The position numbers and the translations under genes were made by a program. From JAHQVK01 sp036788295 (GTDB lineage Bacteria > Myxococcota > Kuafuiibacteriia > Kuafuiibacteriales > Kuafuiibacteriaceae), in the NCBI GenBank assembly GCA_036788295.1, contig DAIQNR010000002.1, positions 1 through 64,000 on the forward strand: DNA of 64,000 nucleotides. The letters run 5' to 3'. The notes below the pieces were generated by a model. It worked only from the letters and a program-made list of their open reading frames with translations. It was not told the DNA's origin and did no database searches. Shown here piece by piece: positions 17,689-25,587 of this stretch; the first letter of the stretch is position 1, and each line of letters begins with the position of its first letter.

Positions 17689-17705
17689 AAGGAGTCCCGA
17701 CCATC
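17689..17705 (+). promoter_or_regulatory. Shine-Dalgarno and candidate AUC start of infC
   Basis: AAGGAG at 17689-17694 lies eight bases before an in-frame ATC (17703-17705). The upstream in-frame ATG at 17670 has its GGAGG only one base away, which is poor spacing. Initiation at the ATC would give the residues RKKYYGKVPREPQTRRNREI after the start, a normal IF-3 N-terminus. Confidence 0.55.
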
Positions 17706-18512
17706 CGAAAGAAGTACTACGGCAAGGTCCCCCGAGAGCCGCAGACCAGGCGAAACCGCGAGATTCGGATCTCGCCGCTTCGGGTTATCGATCAAGACGG
17801 CAAGCAGATCGGGGTGATCGAGCGTGACGAGGCCCTGAAGCTCGCGGAGGAGGCCAACCTCGACCTGGTCGAGGTGCAGCCCAACGTGCGCCCACCACTG
17901 TGCAAGATCATGGACTTCGGCAAGTTCAAGTATGAACAGTCGAAGAAGAAGCCGGCCAAGCCCGCGAAATCGAACGAGGTCAAAGAGGTCCGGCTCGGGC
18001 GGTCGGTGAAGATCGACAAGCACGACGTGGAGATCCGGCTGAAAGCGGCCCGGAGCTTCCTCATGGAGGGGAACCGGGTGATGTTCGTGCAGCGGTTCCG
18101 AGGCCGGGAGATGGCGCATCCCCAGATCGGTGAGGAGCGGCTGAGGGAGATCGCGCAGGCTCTCGCCGACATCGCCAACGTGACGGCGGAGCCGAAGATG
18201 AACGGACGCCAGATGACCCTGTCGATGGCCCCGGACAAGACGCGGATCGCCCAGCTGAAGGCCCGAATCGAGAAGGAGCGGAAGGCGGCGGAAGCGGCCG
18301 GGGTCGTCCTCACCGTCGTCGAGGAGGAGCCGATTCCGGACCTCGATGCGCTGAATGACGACTTCGACGACGACGACGACGACGAGGCGGACGACGACGG
18401 CGAGGCGCACGACGACGAAGAGGCGCACGACGACGAAGAGGCGCACGACGACGACGAGGCGCACGACGACGGAGACGGAGGCGAGCCCCCGGCTCGAACC
18501 CGCCCGACGTGA
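17703..18512 (+). CDS. infC: Translation initiation factor IF-3 with a long acidic tail
   Basis: IF-3 is recognised by 'EIRISPLRVIDQDGKQIGVIERDEAL', VEVQPNVRPPLCKIMDFGKFKYEQ, 'EVRLGRSVKIDKHDVEIRLKAARSFL' and 'MFVQRFRGREMAHPQIGEERL'. The preferred start is ATC at 17703 (see the separate entry); ATG at 17670 is the alternative and adds 11 residues. IF-3 prevents premature subunit joining and checks the start codon. Escherichia coli infC uses AUU and is autoregulated through it; from memory an AUC start is reported for Myxococcus xanthus. After the core there is an extension of about 60 residues, rich in Asp/Glu and with EAHDDE repeats. rpmI and rplT, the usual neighbours, do not follow. Confidence 0.92.
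   Translation: MRKKYYGKVPREPQTRRNREIRISPLRVIDQDGKQIGVIERDEALKLAEEANLDLVEVQPNVRPPLCKIMDFGKFKYEQSKKKPAKPAKSNEVKEVRLGRSVKIDKHDVEIRLKAARSFLMEGNRVMFVQRFRGREMAHPQIGEERLREIAQALADIANVTAEPKMNGRQMTLSMAPDKTRIAQLKARIEKERKAAEAAGVVLTVVEEEPIPDLDALNDDFDDDDDDEADDDGEAHDDEEAHDDEEAHDDDEAHDDGDGGEPPARTRPT
18402..18470 (+). repeat. 18-bp tandem repeat in the infC tail
   Basis: Nearly four copies of the unit GAGGCGCACGACGACGAA encode E-A-H-D-D-E. The units differ only at the last base, indicating recent expansion. Confidence 0.85.
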
Positions 18513-18649
18513 GCCCCGGCGCTCGGTGAAGAGAACGACGCCGGTGGGTGCTCTCCCGCACCAGACCGGCGGCGGACGCACTGAGCCCGTCCCGAACCGC
18601 AAAAACTGCCCGATCGGTCAGGGTGGACCCGGGCCGGTGCGCCGTCTAG

Positions 18650-19432
18650 ATGTCGTGCATGGACGCGCTGCTCGGCAAGGGTCCCCGCCGGGGCCCCATC
18701 GGCTTTTTCATCGGTGCCTACTCCGTTGTCTGGGGTCTGACCCGCATCGCGGAGGACGGAAAGCTGCGCCGGCTCGCCGCGGTGCCGTTCGGGTTGACCG
18801 TCCTGTTCTACCTCGGGGCGCTCATGGCGCTGTTTTTCGGCAGCGACGACCTTCTCGGCCTGCTGTGGGCCCGGCCGGAGGATGGGGGCTGGCTGGCCGT
18901 GTGGTGGATGACGGTCGTCCTGCTCATCGGCGCGTCCCTGCTCGTGCTCGTGCTGCTGTTCACGACCGTAGCCGAGGTCGTCGGCGGCTTCTTCTACGAC
19001 CGCATGGCGATCCGCATCCTTCATTCCCACGGGATCTCGACCCATGACCCGTCGTTTCTCGAGGGGACGGTGCTCGACGTCGGCCGGTCGCTCTTGTTCG
19101 TGTTCATGGTGCTCGGGTTCAGCCTCGTCGGGCTCATTCCGCTGCTCGGCGTCCCATTCGTGGTGCTCGCCACCGTCGTGGCGTGGCTCGGCTTCGCCTC
19201 CGGCGCGGTGAACCCGGCCCTGCTCGTCACTGGGCATCGGCTCAAGGACCGTCTGCGCTGGCTGGGCGAGCACCGAGCGTGCGCGCTCGGCATGGGGGCG
19301 GTGGTCGCGACAGCGATGCTCATGCCGTTTCTTGGGCTGCTCGCCATCCCGGCGAGCATCGTCGGCGCTTCCGAGCTCCACGCCCGCGACCTGCTCCGCC
19401 ACGAGGATCGTCGGGTGGTGCGGCGCCCCTGA
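18650..19432 (+). CDS. EI24 (CysZ-like) domain membrane protein
   Basis: The product is 260 residues; an ATG at 18659 is an alternative start. Four or more membrane segments flank 'GGFFYDRMAIRILHSHGI'. The region 'GLIPLLGVPFVVLATVVAWLGFASGAVNPALLVTGHRLKDRLRWL' followed by GMGAVVATAMLMPFLGLLAIPASIVGASEL is the EI24 pattern found in CysZ-type proteins. CysZ is associated with sulfate uptake, but these myxobacterial relatives may have other roles. It lies 47 bases upstream of the glutamate-cysteine ligase gene on the same strand; a sulfur/cysteine link is suggestive only. Confidence 0.75.
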   Translation: MSCMDALLGKGPRRGPIGFFIGAYSVVWGLTRIAEDGKLRRLAAVPFGLTVLFYLGALMALFFGSDDLLGLLWARPEDGGWLAVWWMTVVLLIGASLLVLVLLFTTVAEVVGGFFYDRMAIRILHSHGISTHDPSFLEGTVLDVGRSLLFVFMVLGFSLVGLIPLLGVPFVVLATVVAWLGFASGAVNPALLVTGHRLKDRLRWLGEHRACALGMGAVVATAMLMPFLGLLAIPASIVGASELHARDLLRHEDRRVVRRP

Positions 19433-19479
19433 GCGCTCCCCGCTTCCTTTTGCTGGAAAAATTGGGCAAGCGGTCGCCC

Positions 19480-20829
19480 ATGTCGAAGCCGATGGTCTCC
19501 GGGGGAGCAGAGGACCTGCTCGCGAGGCCGATGAAGGACACCCCCGCGGAGGCGCTCGAGGGGCTGTTCCTCCAGGCGGCGAAGCCCGACACCGAGTGGT
19601 ACGTGGGGCTCGAGCTCGAGCTGCTCGCGTTTCGGGAAGGGACGGCCGAAGCGGCCAACCACGAGCAGCTTCGGCCGCTCATCGCCGAGCTCGGGTCGCG
19701 GCTCGACATGACGCCCGAGTACGAGGCGAACGGGGCGCTCATCGGGCTGAAGGGGGCGGGTGAGTCGGTGTCGCTCGAGCCGGGAGGGCAGCTCGAGTTC
19801 GCCTCCCGTCCGCATCGCTCTCTGAAGGCGCTCCGGAATGAACTCGAGGGGTGGTGCTCGGCGCTGTCCGAGGTAGGCCGCGCCCACGGTCTCGGCTTTT
19901 GGGCCCTTGGGCAGCAGCCGTTCGTGGACCGGGACACTGCGCCGGTCATGCCCAAGCCCCGCTACGCGATCATGCGGAGCCACATGCGCGGGGGCCTCGC
20001 CCGGGACATGATGCATCTCACCGGGAGCGTTCAGGTCGCCGTCGATTTCCGAGACGAGAAGAACCTCGTGGACAAGGTTCGCACTGCGGCGCGGGTCTCG
20101 CCGTTCTTGTCCGCGCTCGTGGCCGCGTCCCCGTTCACGCGCGGGAAGCTCAACGGATTCAAGAGCCGCCGCTACGAGATCTGGCTCGACACCGACGAGG
20201 CGCGCTGCGGCTTGTGGCCGGAAATGCTGGACGAAGAGGGCCTGACCGCCCGCCGCTACATCGCGCGGACCCTCGACACGGCGGCGATGCTGTTTCGGCG
20301 AGGGGGATCCTACGTGCCCGCCGATGGGACGACATCGTTTCGCGCCTACGCGCACGCTGGCTTCGAGGGCACGCCGGTGACGGTCTCGGACTACCTCGAC
20401 CACCTGACCACGTTTTTTCCCGAGATCAGGCCGAAGGCCTACGTCGAGCTGCGGGGCGCAGACTGCGTCCGCCCCCACGAGGCGGTGGCGATCGCCGGGT
20501 TCTGGCGCGGACTGCTCGACGATGAGGCCACCCGGATCGCCGTGGACGAGCGGCTGTCCTCGCTCGACTACGGCGCGCTCGTGTCCCTTCAGCCGGCGGT
20601 GGCGAGGCAGGGGCTCGAGGCGGACAGTCCGGTCGGGCCGGTGGCCGAGATCGCGGAGTGGCTCGTCCGGGCCGCGCACGAGCGGCTGCTTCGCTCGGCA
20701 CCCGATTGCGCCGAGTGCCTCGAGCCCCTGCTGGCCCGGGCCGTATCCCGCCGGTCTCCCGCCGACGATCTCATCGAGGCGGCCGAGCGTAGCTCCGTGC
20801 TCGAAGCGCTCGAGCTCGTGCGCGTCTGA
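19480..20829 (+). CDS. gshA: Glutamate-cysteine ligase (plant-type GCS2)
   Basis: The product is 449 residues from the ATG at 19480. Family features are 'EWYVGLELELLAF' (the metal/ATP-binding E-x-E region), SLEPGGQLEFASRPH, 'RYAIMRSHM', 'MMHLTGSVQVAVDF', and 'FFPEIRPKAYVELRGADCVRP'. It catalyses ATP-dependent formation of gamma-glutamylcysteine, the first step of glutathione synthesis, in the cytoplasm. No gshB lies next to it. The gene is convergent with the CDP-alcohol phosphatidyltransferase gene, two bases between the stops. Confidence 0.92.
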   Translation: MSKPMVSGGAEDLLARPMKDTPAEALEGLFLQAAKPDTEWYVGLELELLAFREGTAEAANHEQLRPLIAELGSRLDMTPEYEANGALIGLKGAGESVSLEPGGQLEFASRPHRSLKALRNELEGWCSALSEVGRAHGLGFWALGQQPFVDRDTAPVMPKPRYAIMRSHMRGGLARDMMHLTGSVQVAVDFRDEKNLVDKVRTAARVSPFLSALVAASPFTRGKLNGFKSRRYEIWLDTDEARCGLWPEMLDEEGLTARRYIARTLDTAAMLFRRGGSYVPADGTTSFRAYAHAGFEGTPVTVSDYLDHLTTFFPEIRPKAYVELRGADCVRPHEAVAIAGFWRGLLDDEATRIAVDERLSSLDYGALVSLQPAVARQGLEADSPVGPVAEIAEWLVRAAHERLLRSAPDCAECLEPLLARAVSRRSPADDLIEAAERSSVLEALELVRV

Positions 20830-20831
20830 AG

Positions 20832-21398
20832 TCAGGCGGCGGCTCGCCTGGCCTGCAGCACCGCGCGGATCCCGTCTTGGCCATACATGGCGGTGTTCAC
20901 GATGAGCAGCACCCCGGCGATCGCGAAGCCGACATCGAGGTACGGGGCGCTCGCCGGCAGGTGGGCCGCGGCCATCAGCCCGAACAGCACGCTGCTCGAG
21001 ACCTTCCCGTGCCACCGATGCTCGACCTGAAGGGTTCGGGTCTGGCTGCGAACCCACCAGAAGCCGACGATGAGGACCGCGTCCCTCAGGACGAGCAGCC
21101 CGAGAAACGCGACCGGGATGGGTACGAATCCGGGCGGCGGCGCGAGCGCGAGCAGGGTCACGAGCACGATCTGAGCGAGTTTGTCGGCCACCGCGTCGAG
21201 CGCAGCCCCGAGCGGCGTGGTGAGGCCGTACCGGCGGGCGATCCACCCGTCGAGCAGGTCGCTACCTCCGATGAGTCCGAGCACCGCCAGGGCGCCCATC
21301 GGGGTCGGAGCCCCCACGACGCCCACCGCCAGGGCAACCCACACCGGGACGAGCCCGATGCGTCCGACCGAGATCAGGTTCGGGATCCACCGCGGCAT
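20832..21398 (-). CDS. CDP-alcohol phosphatidyltransferase
   Basis: The product is 188 residues with several membrane helices. The catalytic CDP-OH-P motif DG-x2-AR-x8-G-x3-D-x3-D is intact in DGWIARRYGLTTPLGAALDAVAD. Members such as PgsA and phosphatidylcholine or cardiolipin synthases transfer a phosphatidyl group from CDP-diacylglycerol to an alcohol. Which alcohol is used here cannot be told. It begins 3 bases after the stop of the PilZ-Hsp70 fusion gene and is probably in the same operon. Confidence 0.88.
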   Translation of the reverse strand: MPRWIPNLISVGRIGLVPVWVALAVGVVGAPTPMGALAVLGLIGGSDLLDGWIARRYGLTTPLGAALDAVADKLAQIVLVTLLALAPPPGFVPIPVAFLGLLVLRDAVLIVGFWWVRSQTRTLQVEHRWHGKVSSSVLFGLMAAAHLPASAPYLDVGFAIAGVLLIVNTAMYGQDGIRAVLQARRAAA

Positions 21399-21401
21399 CG
21401 G

Positions 21402-24400
21402 TCAGCCGCCAAACAGCCGGCGGAGCAGTCCGCGCTTCGGCGCCTTGTCCCTGGATACGGCGGGGACCATTTGGGAGATGGCTCGGCGGCGTTCCACCGG
21501 CGTCTGCTGGGTTGGGACGTCCAGCCGACCAGAGGCCCCCGACTCCGGCTCGAGCAGCTCGGCTGCGAGCACCCCCTGCGCGTCCACCCGGAGGTGCAGC
21601 TCGAGGGTCAGCGCCCCTCGGGGTCGGCGAGGCATCCCCTCCACCCGTAGCCGCCCCAGCGGGCTGCATCGTCGGACCAACTCTCCGTCCCCTTGGAAAA
21701 GTTGGAGGTCGAGCTCGGTCTGGTGCTCCCGAACGGTGGGAAAAGCGCGCCGCAGCTCGACCGGCAGCGGCGCCCCGGCGTGCACCAACGGTCGAAACCG
21801 CCCCCCTGGGAGCTCGATGCCGATGGAGGCGCACAACGCGCCCACCGCTTGGGCCACCTCTCGTCGTTCGATCGCAGCGCCGCTCCTCGCCAGTCCAAGC
21901 AAGATCGCTTGCGAAGACGGCACCGACGACAACGGCTCGCGTCCCACGAGGTGGCCGAGCGCTTCGAGAAGCGGCGGGAATCCGCCCGCACTCCCGGCCA
22001 CGATGACCGCGTCGAGCTCGTGCGGAGCTTGATCGTGGGTCCGGAGCAGGGACTGCACTTCGCGGCAGATGAACGCCACGACGTCGCGAGATGCCTCCTC
22101 GATGCGGGCCCTGGGGACCCTGATCGTTCGCTCGACCGCGACCCCTCCGGCGCCGCCAGGGGCAGGCAGGTTCACCTTCAGGTCGATGTGCGGCGAGCGG
22201 CGCAGCTCCGGGCGCGCCATCTCTACCGCCCGGATGGTTCGCTCCTTTGCCTCCGGGTCGCCCCGATGGTCTTCGTTCGTCGCCTCGAAGAAAGCTTCGA
22301 GCGCCAGCTCCGCGATGCACTCGTCGACCGCGCGGGCCCCGGCCGCCTCGCTGCTCTGTGCGCCGACGAGCTCGAGGCCGTTCGGGGTGCGGCGAGCGAG
22401 CCCGACGGTGAGGCGCGACATCCCTACGTCCACGGTCAAGGCGGCGTCTACGGCGTGCTCGGGCAGGTGGTAGGTTCGCAAGAGCGCCTGCGGTTCCGGC
22501 TCGAGTCGAAAGGCCTCGATCTCCGCTTCCCGACAGGAGGCCCGCAGCGCCGCCGCAGACCGGTCCGACAGGTCGGGAGGCACCGAGATCATCACCCGGA
22601 CGTGATCGTGGCCCAGGTGATCGATGTAGGCGGTGCGAACCGCGCGCAGGAAGACCCCGAGCACGTCGGCGACGTCGAACCTCCGGTCGCCGAGGCCAAC
22701 CACGACCCGCCCCGATGGTTCCCGCGACAGCCGGAGGCCGAGCGGCACGGCGCCGGTGTCGATTTGGGGAAGGGCGCGCAGCAGCGCCAGCGGCGACACC
22801 GCTCGCTCCGGGTTCTCGCGGGCGATGGCGCGGGCCCGAGCGCCCACGACGAGCTGCCCGTCCGAGCGGCTGGCCACCCAGGCCGGCAAATAGGGGCTCC
22901 CTTGCAGGGGCACGAGCCTCAGGTCGCCACCCTCGAGGTACCCGACCCGGGCGTAGTGCACCCCCAAGTCGAGGCCGACGATCCACCGAGGGCCGTGCGG
23001 CTTCGGTCGCCGCGGAACCTCGGTCGGCTCCTCGAAGGCTCGAGGGAACGGGCCGGCTGGAGGGCCGGCGTCATCGAGCGGGGCGGCCGCCGGTCGGGCG
23101 CGGCCCGCGGGCGGGGCGCTCTGGGCCGCTGACCGGTCCCCGGCGGGGCCCGGGGCCACAGGTTTGGGCGGCTCGACCGGACGCTCGTCGAGCGCCGCTC
23201 GGATTGCCGGCGGTGACACGGCGCGCACCACTTCCGTGACCGCATCGGCCCGAGGCGGCGCTCGGCCGACGACCTCGGTCCCCTCGTCGGCGTCGATGAG
23301 CTGCGCCGCGAACCGGGGCGAAGCGAAGCCGGGGATGGGTTCTGCCAGGGGGCTCTCCGTCGCAGAGACCGTCTCTTTGCTCGTCTTCGCGTCGCCGGAC
23401 CGCTCGCCGTCGCTCGGGTCCGCGTCCCCGGGCGCCTCGGCGACGGTCAGCTCCGGGGCCGGATCGAGGGCTGCCTCCGGGGCCGGGTCGAGGGCTGGTT
23501 CCGTGGGCGATCGGGCCGACGGCTCGGTCGAATCGGGCTCGGGAGCGATGAGCGGCGCCTCCGCCCATGCGGGTCCAAGCTCCGGGGGATAGGCGGTGGC
23601 GGGCTCCGCTTTGGGAGCGAGGTCCTGCGAAGGATCCGCGAACCTGGCGGTCGAAATGGCGACCGTCGGTTCGTCGAATCGCTCCTCTTCGACCCATCCC
23701 TCGTTGCCAAAACCGAAGACCGCGTCCTCGGGCGTGATGGCGATCGCCGCGAACCCGGTGACCTCGTGCTCGAGCGACGCGATGGACCGCTCAGGGGGCG
23801 CATCGCGCGGCGGCTCGAGCGATCCCTGGTCGGTCGACTCCGGTCGCTCATGGGCTTCGGGTTCGGCCGTCGCTTCGGGTTCGGCCGTCGCTTCCGGTTC
23901 GCCTGGTTCTTCCGGTTCGGCCAGCGCTTCGGGTTCGGCCGGCGCTTCGGGTTCGGCCAGCGGTTCGGGTTCGGCCGTGGCTTCCGGTTCGGCCGGCGCT
24001 TTCGCCTCGACCGGCGCTTCCGGTTCGGGCGGGGAGCTGCCGGGTCCTTCGAGCGATGGCTCCGGGTTGACCGGGACCGGCGGCGCGCCGGGCGCCGGAC
24101 GGACCGAGGTTTCGAGCGCGCTGGAGAACGGCGGCGCTTCGGTGGGCTCGGAGCCCTCGAGTGAAGCCGGAGTTTCGTCGTGAAAACCGAGGTGGACATC
24201 GACCGAGACCGCCGGCTCCGACCGAGGCTGCAGCCGGCCTCTGGCCTCGGGGTCGGCAGCTACGCCGGCGACGTCCGGCCCATCGGGCTGACCGCGCAAC
24301 TCTCCCGGTCCCCGCGCCGGCTGAGCCGAAAGCGACCGAGCTTCCGTCGGCTGCGCCTCCGTCCGCGCTCCGCTCGCGAATTCCTCTTCCGGGTTGGTCC

Positions 24401-25574
24401 CTGGCTCCGCTTCTTCGGGGTGGTCCGGTGCCGCTTCGGCCTCGTGCCCCTCTCGAGCCCGCTCGGCGGTGGAGACGCCAAACCGCCCATCGCCGGTCTC
24501 TTTCGCGAAGAGCAGATCCGCCCACGTGCTCCCGAGCCCCGTGATCGATGCCTCGTCGAGCCCGGGCTCGGTCGGAGCCGGTCGACCCTCCGATGCATCG
24601 ATCGGCCCCGGAGGCAGCGCGAAGGCCAAGGTCGTGTCGAGGTCGGGCGTGGTCGAAGCGGGATCGGTGCCATCGGGGCTCTCGGTTTCGCCCACCGGCT
24701 GCTCGGCCGCTTCCCGGACCGGTAGCCCGGGAGCTGGGTCGGACCGCAGGGCCGGACCATCGGGCCCATTGGGCCCGACCTCGCCGGCCTCTCGGGGAAA
24801 GACGGGGAGCCGAGGCAGCGTTGGCGCGTCCGCCCACCGGTGCTCGGGACGAAGGTCGCCGGTGTCCGGCCGGAGCCCGCCGGTCATGGATGGGCCGAGG
24901 TCGCCGGTGTCCGGCCCGAGGTCGCCGGTCGTGGCCGGGCCGAGGTCGCCGGTCGTGGCTGGGCCGAGGTCGCCGGTCGTGGCTGGGCCGAGGTCTCCGG
25001 TCGTGGCTGGGCCGAGATCCCCCGTGGCCCACGGGCGCACGCCCGATGCCCGCCGGCGGGGGAGGGGGGGCCTCTCGCCCGGCGCTTGGGCCCGGCGAGG
25101 GAAAAGACCGGACACGCTCGACGGCGTGCGGCTGCTGCCGCCGAGCGGGACCCAGCCCGTCCTCCAGGTCGAAGCGGCGCTTGGTCCGGCCCACGAGGTC
25201 GCCGGTCCTGCCCCTTCGGCCCGGGCAGTCAGGCCCACTCCGAGCGGCGTCGGGGCGAGCCGGCCCTGGCCGTGGGTCTCGACGATGCGCCCAACGAGCG
25301 CCTCGGATGTGGGCTCGAGCGCGTGAAAGCGCAGGGACATCCCTGGCTTGTCGTCGTTTCTGGCCCCGACCACGACGCCCTCGCCCCGAAGAGCGCGGCT
25401 CCCGTCGGCGAGCAGGAGCTCGAAGCGGATCCGGGTCCCGGCTGGCTTCGGCGCGCGGGTACGGAGGAACAGCCCGGCCGACGAGAGGTTCTCGGCGTAC
25501 CGAGCGATGAACTCGTCGAGGGTTCGATAGCGCAGTGTGATGCGCAGGGACACCGTCTCGCTGTCGTCGCCCAT
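21402..25574 (-). CDS. PilZ-like domain / repeat linker / Hsp70-like ATPase fusion protein
   Basis: The product is about 1390 residues (ATG at 25574; GTG at 25580 is an alternative). Residues 1-105 are a PilZ-like domain of the myxobacterial type: 'ENLSSAGLFLRTRAPKPAGTRIRFELLLADG' and 'GVVVGARNDDKPGMSLRF'. A central part of more than 700 residues is low complexity, with GDLGPATT repeats and then AEPEAT repeats. The C-terminal 480 residues are an actin/Hsp70-type ATPase: WIVGLDLGVHYARVGYLEGG (phosphate 1), 'TVDVGMSRLTVGLA' (phosphate 2) and 'DAVIVAGSAGGFPPLLEAL' (adenosine motif). No peptide-binding domain typical of DnaK is evident. Cyclic-di-GMP control of an Hsp70-like ATPase is a reasonable hypothesis. 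The classic PilZ RxxxR is not clearly present. Confidence 0.8.
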   Translation of the reverse strand: MGDDSETVSLRITLRYRTLDEFIARYAENLSSAGLFLRTRAPKPAGTRIRFELLLADGSRALRGEGVVVGARNDDKPGMSLRFHALEPTSEALVGRIVETHGQGRLAPTPLGVGLTARAEGAGPATSWAGPSAASTWRTGWVPLGGSSRTPSSVSGLFPRRAQAPGERPPLPRRRASGVRPWATGDLGPATTGDLGPATTGDLGPATTGDLGPATTGDLGPDTGDLGPSMTGGLRPDTGDLRPEHRWADAPTLPRLPVFPREAGEVGPNGPDGPALRSDPAPGLPVREAAEQPVGETESPDGTDPASTTPDLDTTLAFALPPGPIDASEGRPAPTEPGLDEASITGLGSTWADLLFAKETGDGRFGVSTAERAREGHEAEAAPDHPEEAEPGTNPEEEFASGARTEAQPTEARSLSAQPARGPGELRGQPDGPDVAGVAADPEARGRLQPRSEPAVSVDVHLGFHDETPASLEGSEPTEAPPFSSALETSVRPAPGAPPVPVNPEPSLEGPGSSPPEPEAPVEAKAPAEPEATAEPEPLAEPEAPAEPEALAEPEEPGEPEATAEPEATAEPEAHERPESTDQGSLEPPRDAPPERSIASLEHEVTGFAAIAITPEDAVFGFGNEGWVEEERFDEPTVAISTARFADPSQDLAPKAEPATAYPPELGPAWAEAPLIAPEPDSTEPSARSPTEPALDPAPEAALDPAPELTVAEAPGDADPSDGERSGDAKTSKETVSATESPLAEPIPGFASPRFAAQLIDADEGTEVVGRAPPRADAVTEVVRAVSPPAIRAALDERPVEPPKPVAPGPAGDRSAAQSAPPAGRARPAAAPLDDAGPPAGPFPRAFEEPTEVPRRPKPHGPRWIVGLDLGVHYARVGYLEGGDLRLVPLQGSPYLPAWVASRSDGQLVVGARARAIARENPERAVSPLALLRALPQIDTGAVPLGLRLSREPSGRVVVGLGDRRFDVADVLGVFLRAVRTAYIDHLGHDHVRVMISVPPDLSDRSAAALRASCREAEIEAFRLEPEPQALLRTYHLPEHAVDAALTVDVGMSRLTVGLARRTPNGLELVGAQSSEAAGARAVDECIAELALEAFFEATNEDHRGDPEAKERTIRAVEMARPELRRSPHIDLKVNLPAPGGAGGVAVERTIRVPRARIEEASRDVVAFICREVQSLLRTHDQAPHELDAVIVAGSAGGFPPLLEALGHLVGREPLSSVPSSQAILLGLARSGAAIERREVAQAVGALCASIGIELPGGRFRPLVHAGAPLPVELRRAFPTVREHQTELDLQLFQGDGELVRRCSPLGRLRVEGMPRRPRGALTLELHLRVDAQGVLAAELLEPESGASGRLDVPTQQTPVERRRAISQMVPAVSRDKAPKRGLLRRLFGG
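23851..24040 (-). repeat. 18-bp repeats coding for Ala-Glu-Pro-Glu-Ala-x
   Basis: About ten imperfect 18-base units encode the AEPEAT/AEPEAL stretch of the PilZ-Hsp70 protein. Boundaries are approximate. Confidence 0.75.
24894..25020 (-). repeat. 24-bp tandem repeats coding for GDLGPATT
   Basis: About five 24-base units, several almost identical, encode G-D-L-G-P-A-T-T in the linker of the PilZ-Hsp70 protein. The low divergence suggests copy number may vary between strains. Confidence 0.85.
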
Positions 25575-25587
25575 CGCCACCCGGACA

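Noticed and set aside
23851..25020. CRISPR array in the repeat-rich region
   Set aside because: The repeats are contiguous, in frame and encode simple amino acid units, with no spacers.
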